DNA of 64,000 bases from the NCBI GenBank assembly GCA_943912265.1, contig CALTTS010000014.1, positions 19,534-83,533 of the forward strand. The letters run 5' to 3'. Shown here piece by piece: positions 8,359 to 17,094 of this stretch; the stretch's first letter is position 1, and the number at the start of each line of letters is the position of its first letter. The notes under the pieces are model-generated. The model worked only from the letters and a program-made list of their open reading frames with translations, did no database searches and was not told where the DNA came from. The position numbers and the translations under genes were made by a program. The DNA comes from an uncultured Xanthomonas sp. (GTDB lineage Bacteria; Pseudomonadota; Gammaproteobacteria; Xanthomonadales; Xanthomonadaceae).

Positions 8359-9264
8359 ATGTCCGAATCCGCCGCCGGCACGCCCGCTTCAGCCGGAGCG
8401 AAGTTCCGCGCCGCCCTCGCCGCCGAATCGCCGCTGCAGGTGATCGGCGCGATCAACGCCAACCATGCCCTGCTGGCCCGGCGCGCCGGCTACAAGGCCA
8501 TCTACCTGTCCGGCGGCGGCGTGGCGGCCGGCTCGCTCGGCCTGCCGGACCTGGGCATCAACACACTGGAGGACGTGCTGGTCGACGTGCGCCGCATCAC
8601 CGACGTGTGCGACCTGCCGCTGCTGGTGGACATCGACACCGGCTTCGGTCCGAGCGCGTTCAACATCGAGCGCACCATCAAGAGCCTGATCAAGGCCGGC
8701 GCGGCCGCCTGCCACATCGAGGACCAGGTGGGCGCCAAGCGCTGCGGCCACCGCCCGGGCAAGGAGATCGTCGGCAAGGGCGAGATGGTGGACCGGGTGA
8801 AGGCCGCCGCCGACGCCAGGACCGACCCGGCCTTCTTCCTGATCGCGCGCACCGACGCCATCCAGATGGAAGGCGTGGACGCGGCGATCGAGCGTTCCAT
8901 CGCCTGCGTGGAAGCCGGCGCCGACGCGATCTTCGCCGAGGCCGCCTACGACCTGCCCACGTACAGGAAGTTCGTCGACGCGGTGAAGGTGCCGGTGCTG
9001 GCCAACATCACCGAGTTCGGCAAGACCCCGCTGTTCACCCGCGACGAGCTGGCCTCGGCGGGCGTGGCAATCCAACTGTTCCCGCTGTCGGCCTTCCGCG
9101 CCGCCAACAAGGCGGCCGAAGCGGTGTACGAAGCGATCCGCCGCGACGGCAGCCAGCAGGCCGTGCTGGACACCATGCAGACCCGCGAGGAGCTGTACGA
9201 CCGCATCGGCTACCACGCCTTCGAGCAGCGGCTGGACGCGCTGTTTGCCGCCAAGGGCGCATGA
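8359..9264 (+). CDS. prpB: 2-methylisocitrate lyase
   Basis: A 301-residue isocitrate-lyase/PEP-mutase-superfamily enzyme that splits 2-methylisocitrate into pyruvate and succinate, the last step of the methylcitrate cycle. The active-site signature KRCGHRPGKE has the catalytic cysteine at residue 129, and metal-binding acidic residues lie in VDIDTGFG (90-97) and HIEDQ (119-123). The start is preceded by GCAGGAG at a good distance. It is followed after 31 bases by a DUF1003 gene and then prpC, all on the same strand, so the three are probably cotranscribed from the promoter near the TTGATC palindromes. Confidence 0.95.
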   Translation: MSESAAGTPASAGAKFRAALAAESPLQVIGAINANHALLARRAGYKAIYLSGGGVAAGSLGLPDLGINTLEDVLVDVRRITDVCDLPLLVDIDTGFGPSAFNIERTIKSLIKAGAAACHIEDQVGAKRCGHRPGKEIVGKGEMVDRVKAAADARTDPAFFLIARTDAIQMEGVDAAIERSIACVEAGADAIFAEAAYDLPTYRKFVDAVKVPVLANITEFGKTPLFTRDELASAGVAIQLFPLSAFRAANKAAEAVYEAIRRDGSQQAVLDTMQTREELYDRIGYHAFEQRLDALFAAKGA

Positions 9265-9295
9265 TCGGCGCAATCCATCCGCGCGAGTTTCCGTC

Positions 9296-9907
9296 ATGAC
9301 CGAGCCCCATTCCGCCCATCGCGATCCGCACGGCAGCCGCATCGACCGGCGTACCACCGCGCGCAAGCTGCTCGATGCGGAGCTGGACAAGCTGCCGCCG
9401 GAAGAGCGCGTGGCGGTCGAGCGGTTCATCCATCGCCGCCACGTGTCGCGCAACGTCGCCCGCGAGTACGCCAGCAAGCGCTCGCTGGGCGAGCGGGTGG
9501 CCGACCGGGTGGCGCAGGTCGGCGGCAGCTGGGGTTTCATCAGCGGGTTCGGCGTGTTCCTGGTCGTCTGGATGCTGGTCAACAGCGTGCTGCTGGCCAG
9601 GGCCTTCGACCCGTATCCGTACATCCTGCTGAACCTGTGCCTGTCCTGCCTTGCGGCCATCCAGGCGCCGATCATCATGATGAGCCAGAACCGTCAGGCC
9701 GCCGTCGACAGGCTGCGCGCCGAGAACGACTACCAGGTCAACATCAAGTCCGAACTGGAAATCCTGCAGGTCCACGAAAAGCTCAACCAGCTGCGCGAGC
9801 AGGACTGGGCCACGCTGGTGGATCTGCAGAACCGGCAGATCGAGATGCTGCAGCGGCTGCTCGAACAAGCCACCCAAGCGTCCGAACCGCCCAAGGCCGG
9901 CGCCTGA
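9296..9907 (+). CDS. DUF1003 inner-membrane protein
   Basis: A 203-residue protein of the DUF1003 family. After a charged N-terminal region there are two membrane segments, WGFISGFGVFLVVWMLVNSVLL and PYILLNLCLSCLAAIQAPIIMM, then the family-typical SQNRQAAVDRLRAENDYQVNIKSELEI and a predicted coiled coil at the C-terminus. The function of the family is unknown. The ATG at 9296 was preferred to an upstream ATG because the conserved region begins well inside. Its placement between prpB and prpC, 31 and 43 bases from its neighbours, is unexpected for a gene with no known link to propionate. Confidence 0.85.
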   Translation: MTEPHSAHRDPHGSRIDRRTTARKLLDAELDKLPPEERVAVERFIHRRHVSRNVAREYASKRSLGERVADRVAQVGGSWGFISGFGVFLVVWMLVNSVLLARAFDPYPYILLNLCLSCLAAIQAPIIMMSQNRQAAVDRLRAENDYQVNIKSELEILQVHEKLNQLREQDWATLVDLQNRQIEMLQRLLEQATQASEPPKAGA

Positions 9908-9950
9908 GCCCATTTCACACCATTCCGCCACCTGATCCCGGGAGGGACGC

Positions 9951-11108
9951 ATGAGCGACACCACGACCACCACCGCATTCAAACCGAAGAAATCCGTCGC
10001 GTTGTCCGGCACCGCCGCTGGCAACACCGCGCTGTGCACCGTCGGCCGCAGCGGCAACGACCTGCATTACCGCGGCTACGACATCCTGGACCTGGCCAAT
10101 GGCAGCCAGTTCGAGGAAATCGCCCACTTGCTGGTGCACGGCAAACTGCCAAATGCCGCCGAACTGGCCGGCTACAAGGCCAAGCTGAAGGCGTTGCGCG
10201 GCATCCCGGCCTCGGTCAAGGCCGCGCTCGAACAGCTGCCGCCGTCGGCGCACCCGATGGACGTGATGCGTACCGGCGTGTCCGTGCTCGGCTGCGTGCA
10301 GCCGGAGAAGGACGACCACAACCACCCGGGCGCGCGCGACATCGCCGACAAGCTGATGGCCAGCCTCGGCTCGATGCTGCTGTACTGGTACCACTGGAGC
10401 CACAACGGCAAGCGCATCGACGTGGAAACCGATGACGACTCCATCGGTGGCCACTTCCTGCACCTGCTGCACGGGCAGAAGCCGCGCCAGTCGTGGGTGG
10501 ACGCGATGCACACCTCGCTGATCCTGTACGCCGAGCACGAGTTCAACGCATCCACCTTCACCTGTCGCGTCATCGCCGGCACCGGCAGCGACATGTACAG
10601 CGCCATTGCCGGCGGCATCGGCGCGTTGCGCGGGCCCAAGCACGGCGGCGCCAACGAGGTGGCCTTCGAAGTGCAGAAGCGCTACGACACGGCGGACGAG
10701 GCCGAGGCCGACATCAAGGCGCGCGTCGAGCGCAAGGAAGTGATCATCGGTTTCGGCCACCCGGTCTACACCGTGTCCGACCCGCGCAACAAGGTGATCA
10801 AGCAGGTCGCCAGGGAGCTGAGCGAGGAGGAGAAGAACACCAAGATGTACGACATCGCCGAGCGTCTGGAGTCGGTGATGTGGGACATCAAGAAGATGTT
10901 CCCCAACCTGGACTGGTTCAGCGCGGTCAGCTACCACATGATGGGCGTGCCCACCGCGATGTTCACCCCGCTGTTCGTGATTGCCCGCACCGCCGGCTGG
11001 AGCGCGCACATCATCGAGCAGCGCATCGACGGCAAGATCATCCGCCCCAGCGCCAACTACACCGGCCCGGAAGACCAGGCCTTCGTGCCGCTGGGACAAC
11101 GCGCCTGA
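9951..11108 (+). CDS. prpC: 2-methylcitrate synthase
   Basis: A 385-residue citrate-synthase-family enzyme condensing propionyl-CoA with oxaloacetate to 2-methylcitrate. Catalytic residues are His196 (AEHEFNAST), His270 (GFGHPVYT) and Asp321 (NLDWFSAV). The stretch GRSGNDLHYRGYDILDLA near the N-terminus and the length fit PrpC better than the longer gltA-type citrate synthases. It starts after GGGAGGGACGC and ends the prpB-DUF1003-prpC unit at a terminator. No acnD, prpF or prpD follows, so the dehydration of 2-methylcitrate must be encoded elsewhere. Confidence 0.94.
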   Translation: MSDTTTTTAFKPKKSVALSGTAAGNTALCTVGRSGNDLHYRGYDILDLANGSQFEEIAHLLVHGKLPNAAELAGYKAKLKALRGIPASVKAALEQLPPSAHPMDVMRTGVSVLGCVQPEKDDHNHPGARDIADKLMASLGSMLLYWYHWSHNGKRIDVETDDDSIGGHFLHLLHGQKPRQSWVDAMHTSLILYAEHEFNASTFTCRVIAGTGSDMYSAIAGGIGALRGPKHGGANEVAFEVQKRYDTADEAEADIKARVERKEVIIGFGHPVYTVSDPRNKVIKQVARELSEEEKNTKMYDIAERLESVMWDIKKMFPNLDWFSAVSYHMMGVPTAMFTPLFVIARTAGWSAHIIEQRIDGKIIRPSANYTGPEDQAFVPLGQRA

Positions 11109-11137
11109 TCCTTGCCGGGGGCGGGGATGCAAAAGCG

Positions 11138-11165
11138 GAAGGCCGTGCAGCGATGCACGGCCTTC
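11138..11165 (+). terminator. Terminator after prpC
   Basis: A perfect 11-bp stem GAAGGCCGTGC / GCACGGCCTTC with a 6-base loop followed by TTCATG. It lies between convergent prpC and the glutathione transferase gene; the T tract is short. Confidence 0.7.
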
Positions 11166-11198
11166 TTCATGGGCGATGGTCCCGCGGCGGGGCGGGGA

Positions 11199-11810
11199 TC
11201 AGTCCAGGCCTTCGGCCTTCAGTACGGCCTGCACGCCGGCATCGGCCTCCATGCGCTGCCTGAACGCGGCGATGTGCGCGTAGCCGGACAGGTCCACGCC
11301 GGCGCGTCCGGCCCAGCGCAGGGTGATGTAGAAGTAGGGGTCGGCGACGCTGCGGAAGCCGGCCAGCCAGTCGTGCGCGGCCAGTTGCGCATCGGCGGCG
11401 GCGTAGAGCCTGCGCAGGCGTTCGCGGGCGAGTTGCCGCACGCCCTCGTGCCGGCTTTCGTCGGCGACGAACACGCCCGGCGAGAACAGCGGCTTGAAGG
11501 CCGGGTGCAGGTCGGAATTGACGTAGGCCAGCCAGCGCATCGCCTCGGCCCGCTGGCGCGCGCTGCCGTCGCCGGCCAGCCGCGCCTGCGGGAAGCGGTC
11601 GGCGATGTAGCCCATGATCGCCGCGTTCTGGGTCAGCACGAAATCGCCGTCCACCAGGGCCGGCACCGTGCCGGCCGGATTGATGGCGAGGTAGGCGGGC
11701 GACTTCATCGCCGCGGCGTCGAGCACCGCCACTTCGTAGGGCTGGCCGGTCCACTGCAGGGCGATGTGGTCGGCGGTGGAGCAGGCGCCGGGCTTGGTGT
11801 AGAGCTTCAT
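11199..11810 (-). CDS. Glutathione S-transferase family protein (beta-class-like)
   Basis: A 203-residue cytoplasmic protein with the two-domain glutathione transferase layout. The N-terminal thioredoxin-like part starts MKLYTKPGACS, with Cys10 at the position used by bacterial beta-class enzymes, followed by the cis-proline motif NPAGTVPAL and the glutathione-contacting NAAIMGYIADRF; a helical C-terminal domain follows. Such enzymes conjugate or reduce electrophiles with glutathione. The substrate cannot be told. It is a single gene, convergent with prpC and codirectional with the SleB-type hydrolase upstream. Confidence 0.85.
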   Translation of the reverse strand: MKLYTKPGACSTADHIALQWTGQPYEVAVLDAAAMKSPAYLAINPAGTVPALVDGDFVLTQNAAIMGYIADRFPQARLAGDGSARQRAEAMRWLAYVNSDLHPAFKPLFSPGVFVADESRHEGVRQLARERLRRLYAAADAQLAAHDWLAGFRSVADPYFYITLRWAGRAGVDLSGYAHIAAFRQRMEADAGVQAVLKAEGLD

Positions 11811-11884
11811 CGACGTGCCTGGGCGGGCGGGAAGGGAACGGCACTATAGCTGCCTGCCGCGCCGGGCCGCATGGCCGCCGCGGC

Positions 11885-12340
11885 TCAGCCGCGCGGCGTC
11901 AGCTTCTGCACCCGGTAGAAGGTGTGGTCGCCGATGGTGGCCACCAGCGGCGAACTGTTCCAGCGCGGGCTGGCGATGCCGTGCGCGGCGAAATGGCTGG
12001 CGCCGGGCACGATTTCCCGCCGCTGGCCGGCCGGCAAGGCCCAGTTGCGCTCGGCGTCGAGGGCCACGGCGATCGCTTCGGCCCAGGCGTCGTCGTTGCG
12101 CAGCTGGGTGCCGGGCGAGACCAGGCTCGGGGCGAACTGCTTGCGGGCAGTCACCACCTTGCAGGTGGAATTGCCCCACAGGCCGCTGTCGCGGCGGCGC
12201 AGGGCGACTTCGGCCACCGCCTGCTGGCCGCGCAGGGACTGGTCGCGCGCTTCCAGGTAGACGGTGGTGGACAGGCAGAGCGAGTCCGCGGCCGGCTGGG
12301 GCAGCACGTGCGCCAGCCAGAGGATCCAGGCCAGTTTCAT
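11885..12340 (-). CDS. SleB/CwlJ-type cell-wall hydrolase, exported
   Basis: A 151-residue protein with an N-terminal hydrophobic export signal (MKLAWILWLAHVLPQPAA) and the Hydrolase_2 domain: LSTTVYLEARDQSLRGQQAVAEVALRR carries the catalytic glutamate region, and KQFAPS, AEAIAVALDAERN and SHFAAHG follow as in SleB-like peptidoglycan hydrolases. In spore formers this family lyses cortex; in Proteobacteria such proteins are probably periplasmic wall-remodelling enzymes. The exact bond cleaved is not known. Confidence 0.82.
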   Translation of the reverse strand: MKLAWILWLAHVLPQPAADSLCLSTTVYLEARDQSLRGQQAVAEVALRRRDSGLWGNSTCKVVTARKQFAPSLVSPGTQLRNDDAWAEAIAVALDAERNWALPAGQRREIVPGASHFAAHGIASPRWNSSPLVATIGDHTFYRVQKLTPRG

Positions 12341-12660
12341 CTTCTTTCTCCTTGCTCCGTCGGGCGATGCCGCGCTTGCCGTCGGGGACGGCGGCGGGGA
12401 CAGGCCAGGGCGTCATGGGGAGGCGGTCCGCATCGGGGCGGTCCGCCGGATCGGGCCGGCCAATGGCGTGGGAGTGAGCGGCCGGCGGTGGCCTGCGCAA
12501 ACGGGGCAGGCCGGGAAAGTGCGCGCAAGGTAAGGGCGATTTCCCCAACCCGGCCTGAATGCCGGCGCTTGACTTTTCGGGTAAGTGATTGAGCGGAAAG
12601 ACATTGCCCGGCCGCGTCGCGGCACCCGGCAAGGCCTGCCCGGGTGCCGTCGCCGCCGGT
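12341..12660. other. Intergenic region without a recognised gene
   Basis: A 320-base gap between fadH (downstream end) and the SleB-type gene (upstream side), both on the minus strand. It should hold the promoter of the hydrolase gene, but no convincing -35/-10 pair was found. At its right end is the hairpin listed separately. The open frames here have no family resemblance. Confidence 0.5.
12620..12649 (-). terminator. Terminator-like hairpin after fadH
   Basis: A 10-bp perfect stem CGGCACCCGG / CCGGGTGCCG with a 10-base loop, 12 bases past the fadH stop on the minus strand. There is no T tract, so it may be a processing or stability hairpin. Confidence 0.4.
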
Positions 12661-14706
12661 TCAGAGCGCCGCGGCCAGCCGGCTGCCCTGGTCGATGGCG
12701 CGCTTGGCGTCCAGTTCGGCGGCCACGTCGGCGCCGCCGATCAGGTGCGGCTGGATGCCGGCGGCCTGCAGCGCGGCCTGCAGCTCGCGGCGCGGTTCCT
12801 GGCCGGCGCAGACCACCACCGTGCCGGCCGGCAGCACCTGCTCGGCGCCGTCGATGCGGATGCGCAGGCCGGCGTCGTCGTAGCCCAGGTATTCCACGCC
12901 GCCGAGCATCTTCACGCCCTTGGCCTTCAGCGCGGCGCGGTGGATCCAGCCGGTGGTCTTGCCGAGCCGGGCGCCGGGCTTGCCGGGGCTGCGCTGCATC
13001 AGCCACACCTGCCGGGCCGGCGCTTCCGGCTGCGCCGGCGCCAGCGCGCCGCGGCTCTCGAAGCTCGGGTCCACGCCCCATTCGGCCTGCCAGCGCGGCA
13101 GGTCCAGCGAGGCCGGCAGGCCGGCCTCGACGAGGAATTCGGCGACGTCGAAACCGATGCCGCCGGCGCCGATGACCGCCACCCGCTCGGCGGCGGTCAC
13201 TTTGCCCTGCAGCAGGTCGAGGTAGCCGACCACGTTGGGGTGGTCGGCACCGGGGAAGTCCACCTTGCGCGGCACGATGCCGGTGGCCAGCACCACCTCG
13301 TCGAAGCCGGCCAGGTCGGCGGCGCCCACCGGCGCGCCCAGGCGCTGCGCGACGCCGGTTTCCTCCAGCCGGTGGCGGAAGTAGCGCAGCGTCTCGTGGA
13401 ACTCCTCCTTGCCGGGGATGCGCTTGGCGACGTTGAACTGGCCTCCGATCTCGGCCTGGGCGTCGAACAGGGTCACCGCATGGCCGCGCTGGGCCGCCAC
13501 CGTGGCGCAGGCCAGTCCGGCCGGGCCGGCGCCGACCACCGCGACCCGTTTCGGCGCGGCGGCCGGCAGGTAGTTCAGCTCGGTCTCGTGGCCGGCGCGG
13601 GGGTTGACCAGGCAGGAGGCCTGGCGGTGCTGGAAGATGTGGTCCAGGCAGGCCTGGTTGCAGGCGATGCAGGTGTTGATGGCGTGGGCGCGGCCGGCGC
13701 GGGCCTTGGCCGGCCACTGCGGGTCGGCCAGCAGCGGGCGCGCCAGCGAGACCATGTCGGCGCCGCCGCCGGCGAGGATGTGCTCGGCCACGTCGGGCAT
13801 GTTGATGCGGTTGGTCGCGATCACCGGCACGCCCACGTGCGGCTTGAGCTTGGCGGTCACGCCGGCCCAGGCCGCGCGCGGCACCGAGGTGGCGATGGTG
13901 GGGATGCGCGCCTCATGCCAGCCGATGCCGGAGTTGATGAGCGTCGCGCCGGCCGCCTCCACCGCCCGGGCCTGCTGCACGATCTCGTCCCACTGGCTGC
14001 CGTCCTCGACCAGATCCACCAGCGACAGCCGGTAGACGATGATGAAGTCCGGCCCGCAGGCCTCGCGGATGCGGCGCACGATCTCCACCGCGAAGCGCAT
14101 GCGCTTTTCCGGGGTGCCGCCCCAGGCGTCATGGCGCCTGTTGGTGCGCGGGGCGGTGAACTCGTTGATCAGGTAGCCTTCCGAGCCCATCACCTCGACG
14201 CCGTCGTAGCCGGCCTCGCGGGCGTAGCGGGCGGCGCGGACGTAGGCGGCGATCTGCCGTTCCACGCCGCGGGCGGACAGCGCGTGCGGGGTGAACGGGT
14301 TGATCGGCGCCTTCAGCTTCGACGGCGCCACCTGCAGCGGGTGGTAGGCGTAGCGGCCGGCATGCAGCAGCTGCAGGCAGATCTTGCCGCCGTGCCCGTG
14401 CACCGCGCGCGTCACCTGCCGGTGCGGGCGCGCTTCCCACGGCCAGGACAGCTTGCCGCCGAACGGGGTGAGCCAGCCGACCAGGTTCGGCGCGAAGCCG
14501 CCGGTGACGATCAGCCCGGCGCCGCCTTCGGCGCGCTCGGCGAAATAGGCGGCCAGCTTGGGAAAATCGCGCGCCCTGTCCTCCAGCCCGGTGTGCATCG
14601 AGCCCATCAGGATGCGGTTGCGCAGGGTGGTGAAGCCCAGGTCGAGCGGGGCGAACAGGTGCGGGTAGGCGGCATCCCCGGCGGGGGCGGCTGGCGTCGT
14701 CGTCAT
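12661..14706 (-). CDS. fadH: NADPH-dependent 2,4-dienoyl-CoA reductase
   Basis: A 681-residue flavo-iron-sulfur enzyme that removes double bonds during beta-oxidation of unsaturated fatty acids. Order of domains: an N-terminal old-yellow-enzyme TIM barrel binding FMN (RNRILMGSMHTGLED near residue 30; GGFAPNLVGW; LQLLHAGRYAYH; EVMGSEGYLINEF), a 4Fe-4S cysteine cluster (CIACNQACLDHIF plus a later cysteine in ASCLVNPRAG), and a pyridine-nucleotide disulfide oxidoreductase half with the dinucleotide motif VAVVGAGPAGLACA and a second VAVIGAGGIGFDVAE. The start at 14706 gives MTTTPAAPAGDAAYPHLF, matching the expected length near 670. It acts in the cytoplasm. Confidence 0.94.
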   Translation of the reverse strand: MTTTPAAPAGDAAYPHLFAPLDLGFTTLRNRILMGSMHTGLEDRARDFPKLAAYFAERAEGGAGLIVTGGFAPNLVGWLTPFGGKLSWPWEARPHRQVTRAVHGHGGKICLQLLHAGRYAYHPLQVAPSKLKAPINPFTPHALSARGVERQIAAYVRAARYAREAGYDGVEVMGSEGYLINEFTAPRTNRRHDAWGGTPEKRMRFAVEIVRRIREACGPDFIIVYRLSLVDLVEDGSQWDEIVQQARAVEAAGATLINSGIGWHEARIPTIATSVPRAAWAGVTAKLKPHVGVPVIATNRINMPDVAEHILAGGGADMVSLARPLLADPQWPAKARAGRAHAINTCIACNQACLDHIFQHRQASCLVNPRAGHETELNYLPAAAPKRVAVVGAGPAGLACATVAAQRGHAVTLFDAQAEIGGQFNVAKRIPGKEEFHETLRYFRHRLEETGVAQRLGAPVGAADLAGFDEVVLATGIVPRKVDFPGADHPNVVGYLDLLQGKVTAAERVAVIGAGGIGFDVAEFLVEAGLPASLDLPRWQAEWGVDPSFESRGALAPAQPEAPARQVWLMQRSPGKPGARLGKTTGWIHRAALKAKGVKMLGGVEYLGYDDAGLRIRIDGAEQVLPAGTVVVCAGQEPRRELQAALQAAGIQPHLIGGADVAAELDAKRAIDQGSRLAAAL

Positions 14707-14795
14707 GGCGGCAAATACGCTGGCGTATGGAGTGCGCGCATTCTGCGGCCAAAGCCGGCCGGCTCCAAGCTGCGCCGCGCCAAGGGCCGGCGGAG

Positions 14796-16922
14796 ATGAC
14801 GGGCGAATTACAATCCGCACCTTCTTATGCGTGGGCGGCGTGGCCGCGGACAGGGGGCGGGGTGGCGAATTCTTCCGGCGGGCAGGGCGGGGTGCCGCGC
14901 CTGTTTCCCTGGGTATGGGCTTTCGTGGCCTGCATCGCCGTGGCCGGTTTCGGCGCGCGCCTGGCGCTGTGGCTTGGCCACGGCGGTGCGCGCGGCCTGC
15001 AGGGCGCGGCCATCGCCTTCGGTTACGGCCTGCGCTTCGATCTGGTGATCGGCGCGCTGCTGGGATTGCTGCTGGCGGCGCTGTGGCTGCCGCTGCGCGT
15101 GCTGCGCCGGCCCCGATGGGCGCAGGGCACGCTGCGCGGTGCCGGCACCGCGCTGCTGGCGGCGTTCGTGCTGGCCGGCCTGTGCGAATACTTCTATTAC
15201 GGCTTCTACAAGACCCGTTTCGACCCGGTGGTGTTCGGCCTGATGGAGGACGACACCCGCGCCGTGCTGGCCACCATCTGGGACGGCTACCCGGTGCTGC
15301 GGATGCTGGCGGTGCTGGTGCTGGCCACCGCCGCGCTGGCCTGGCTGTGGACGCGGCTGGCGAACCTGCTCGGCCGCGCCTGGCCCGCGCCGGCCTCGCG
15401 GATCGCCGCGGCGGTGCTGGTGATCGTCCAGCTGCTGCTGCTGGCCGGTCTGGCGCGCGGCAGCGTCGGCACGTTCCCGCTGATCCGGCGCGACGTGGCC
15501 TATTCGGCGGACGGCTTCGTCAACGCGATGGTGCTCAACGCGCCGACGGAGCTGTACAAGGCGGCGCGCCAGCGCAGCAAGGAGATCGACATCGGCACCG
15601 ATCCGGCCGCGGGCCTGCGCGCGCTGGGTTTCGCCGACGCGCGGGCGGCGGCGCGGGCGGCTGGTTTCGGCGACGGCCTGGACGAGGACGCGATCGCCGC
15701 GCGGCTGTTCGCCACCGCGCCGGGCGCGCCGCGGCCGGCGGCCGCCTCGCCGCACGTGGTGCTGGCACTGCTGGAATCCTTCGGCGCCGACCTGCTCGAC
15801 ACCGATGGCCCGCGCAACGACATGCTCGGCCGCCTGCGCGGCGAACTGCCCAAGGGCTACCGCTTCGGCAACTTCATCGCCGGCCAGAACGGCACCCATC
15901 CGGAGCTGGAATACCTGCTGCTCGGTTCGCCGATCACCCCGCTCACCCAGGGCGCCAACGCCGGCATCGCCTTCGACAATTCGGCCGCGCTGCCGTTCCT
16001 GAAGGCCGGCTACCACACCGCCTTCGTCTACGGCGGCGGCGCGGACTGGCGCAACATCGGCCGCACCTTCGCCCGGCAGGGCTTCGAGCGCATCTACGAC
16101 GCGCGCGACATCCGCCAGCGCTACCCGCAGGCCACCGGCACCGACTGGGGCCTGTACGACCAGTATCTGTTCGATTTCGTCGCCGACCTGCTGCAACGGG
16201 CCGATGCGCGCGGCGAGCGGCTGTTCGTGTTCGTGCTGAGCACCACCAACCACCCGCCGTACGCGCTCGCCACCCCGCATGCCGCGTTGCCGCTGGACCC
16301 GACGGTGCTGGGCGCGCGCGCCAGCTCGGCGCCGGGCGAACTGCGCCGGATCCTGGCCACTTACCAGTACCAGGCCGACCAGTTCGGCCGGTTCCTGCAG
16401 CAGCTCGATGCCGGCGGGCTCGGCCAGCGCACCGTGGTGGCCGCGGCCGGTGACCACAACCTGCGCGACCACATCCATTACGATCTGCCGTTGGAGCAGC
16501 CCGACGTGGACCGGGTGTTCGGCTACCTGCGCGTGCCGGACGCCCTGCGGCCGGCGCGGCCGCCCGACCTGCAGGCCATCGCCGGCCACGGCGACCTGAT
16601 CCCGACGCTGGCTGCGCTGGCCGCGCCGGGGCAGCGCTACTTCGCCGGCGGCCGCGACCTGCTGGCGCCGGCGCCGGACGGCGGCGAGGCCTTCGCCACG
16701 GTGCAGCGCCTGTACCTGCGCGAGGGCGTGCTGTTCCCGCTGGACCACCCGCTGCTGCACCGCTGGCAGGGGCCGCACCGCATCGAACCGGCCGGCCTCG
16801 CGCCGGACCCGGCGCTGCTCGCCCGCGCCCGCGCCGCCACCGCGCGCCTGGCATTGCGCGACTGGTACATCCGCCGCGAGGTCATCGCCGCGCGTGCCGC
16901 CGGGATGCGCGCCACGCGGTAA
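14796..16922 (+). CDS. LTA-synthase-like membrane sulfatase / phosphoglycerol transferase family protein
   Basis: A protein of about 708 residues with five N-terminal membrane spans and a large C-terminal sulfatase-fold domain. The catalytic elements of the LTA synthase/OpgB group are visible: the metal-binding glutamate in LALLESFGADLL, a threonine nucleophile candidate in GQNGTHPELEYL, the metal site GGADWRNIGRTF and GDHNLRDHI. In Gram-negatives such proteins transfer phosphoglycerol or phosphoethanolamine to periplasmic glucans or lipids; the acceptor here is unknown. The start is uncertain: ATG at 14796 has a ribosome site almost touching it, TACAAT at 14809-14814 could be a -10 box, and GTG at 14862 behind AGGGGGCGGG is a credible alternative. 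Confidence 0.8.
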   Translation: MTGELQSAPSYAWAAWPRTGGGVANSSGGQGGVPRLFPWVWAFVACIAVAGFGARLALWLGHGGARGLQGAAIAFGYGLRFDLVIGALLGLLLAALWLPLRVLRRPRWAQGTLRGAGTALLAAFVLAGLCEYFYYGFYKTRFDPVVFGLMEDDTRAVLATIWDGYPVLRMLAVLVLATAALAWLWTRLANLLGRAWPAPASRIAAAVLVIVQLLLLAGLARGSVGTFPLIRRDVAYSADGFVNAMVLNAPTELYKAARQRSKEIDIGTDPAAGLRALGFADARAAARAAGFGDGLDEDAIAARLFATAPGAPRPAAASPHVVLALLESFGADLLDTDGPRNDMLGRLRGELPKGYRFGNFIAGQNGTHPELEYLLLGSPITPLTQGANAGIAFDNSAALPFLKAGYHTAFVYGGGADWRNIGRTFARQGFERIYDARDIRQRYPQATGTDWGLYDQYLFDFVADLLQRADARGERLFVFVLSTTNHPPYALATPHAALPLDPTVLGARASSAPGELRRILATYQYQADQFGRFLQQLDAGGLGQRTVVAAAGDHNLRDHIHYDLPLEQPDVDRVFGYLRVPDALRPARPPDLQAIAGHGDLIPTLAALAAPGQRYFAGGRDLLAPAPDGGEAFATVQRLYLREGVLFPLDHPLLHRWQGPHRIEPAGLAPDPALLARARAATARLALRDWYIRREVIAARAAGMRATR

Positions 16923-17040
16923 GTCGCGCAGTCGGGCACCTGCGTCGGTCCGGGCCAACGGTTGCGCCTTGGCGCATGCCTCCGGCGCGCGGCGTGGCGG
17001 GGAAAGGCACGCCGGATCGGGTGGCGGGCGGCCGCAAACG

Positions 17041-17068
17041 GCGAAGGCCGGGTTGCCCCGGCCTTCGC
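17041..17068. terminator. Bidirectional terminator between the sulfatase gene and sodB
   Basis: A perfect 12-bp stem GCGAAGGCCGGG / CCCGGCCTTCGC with a TTGC loop between two convergent genes. T runs on either side are short. Confidence 0.7.
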
Positions 17069-17094
17069 GCGCTGCTTCCGGTGACGGCCGCGGC

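Noticed and set aside
12569..12597. A promoter starting TTGACT in the gap before the SleB-type gene
   Set aside because: It points toward fadH's 3' end on the plus strand and lacks a -10 hexamer at 17 bases.
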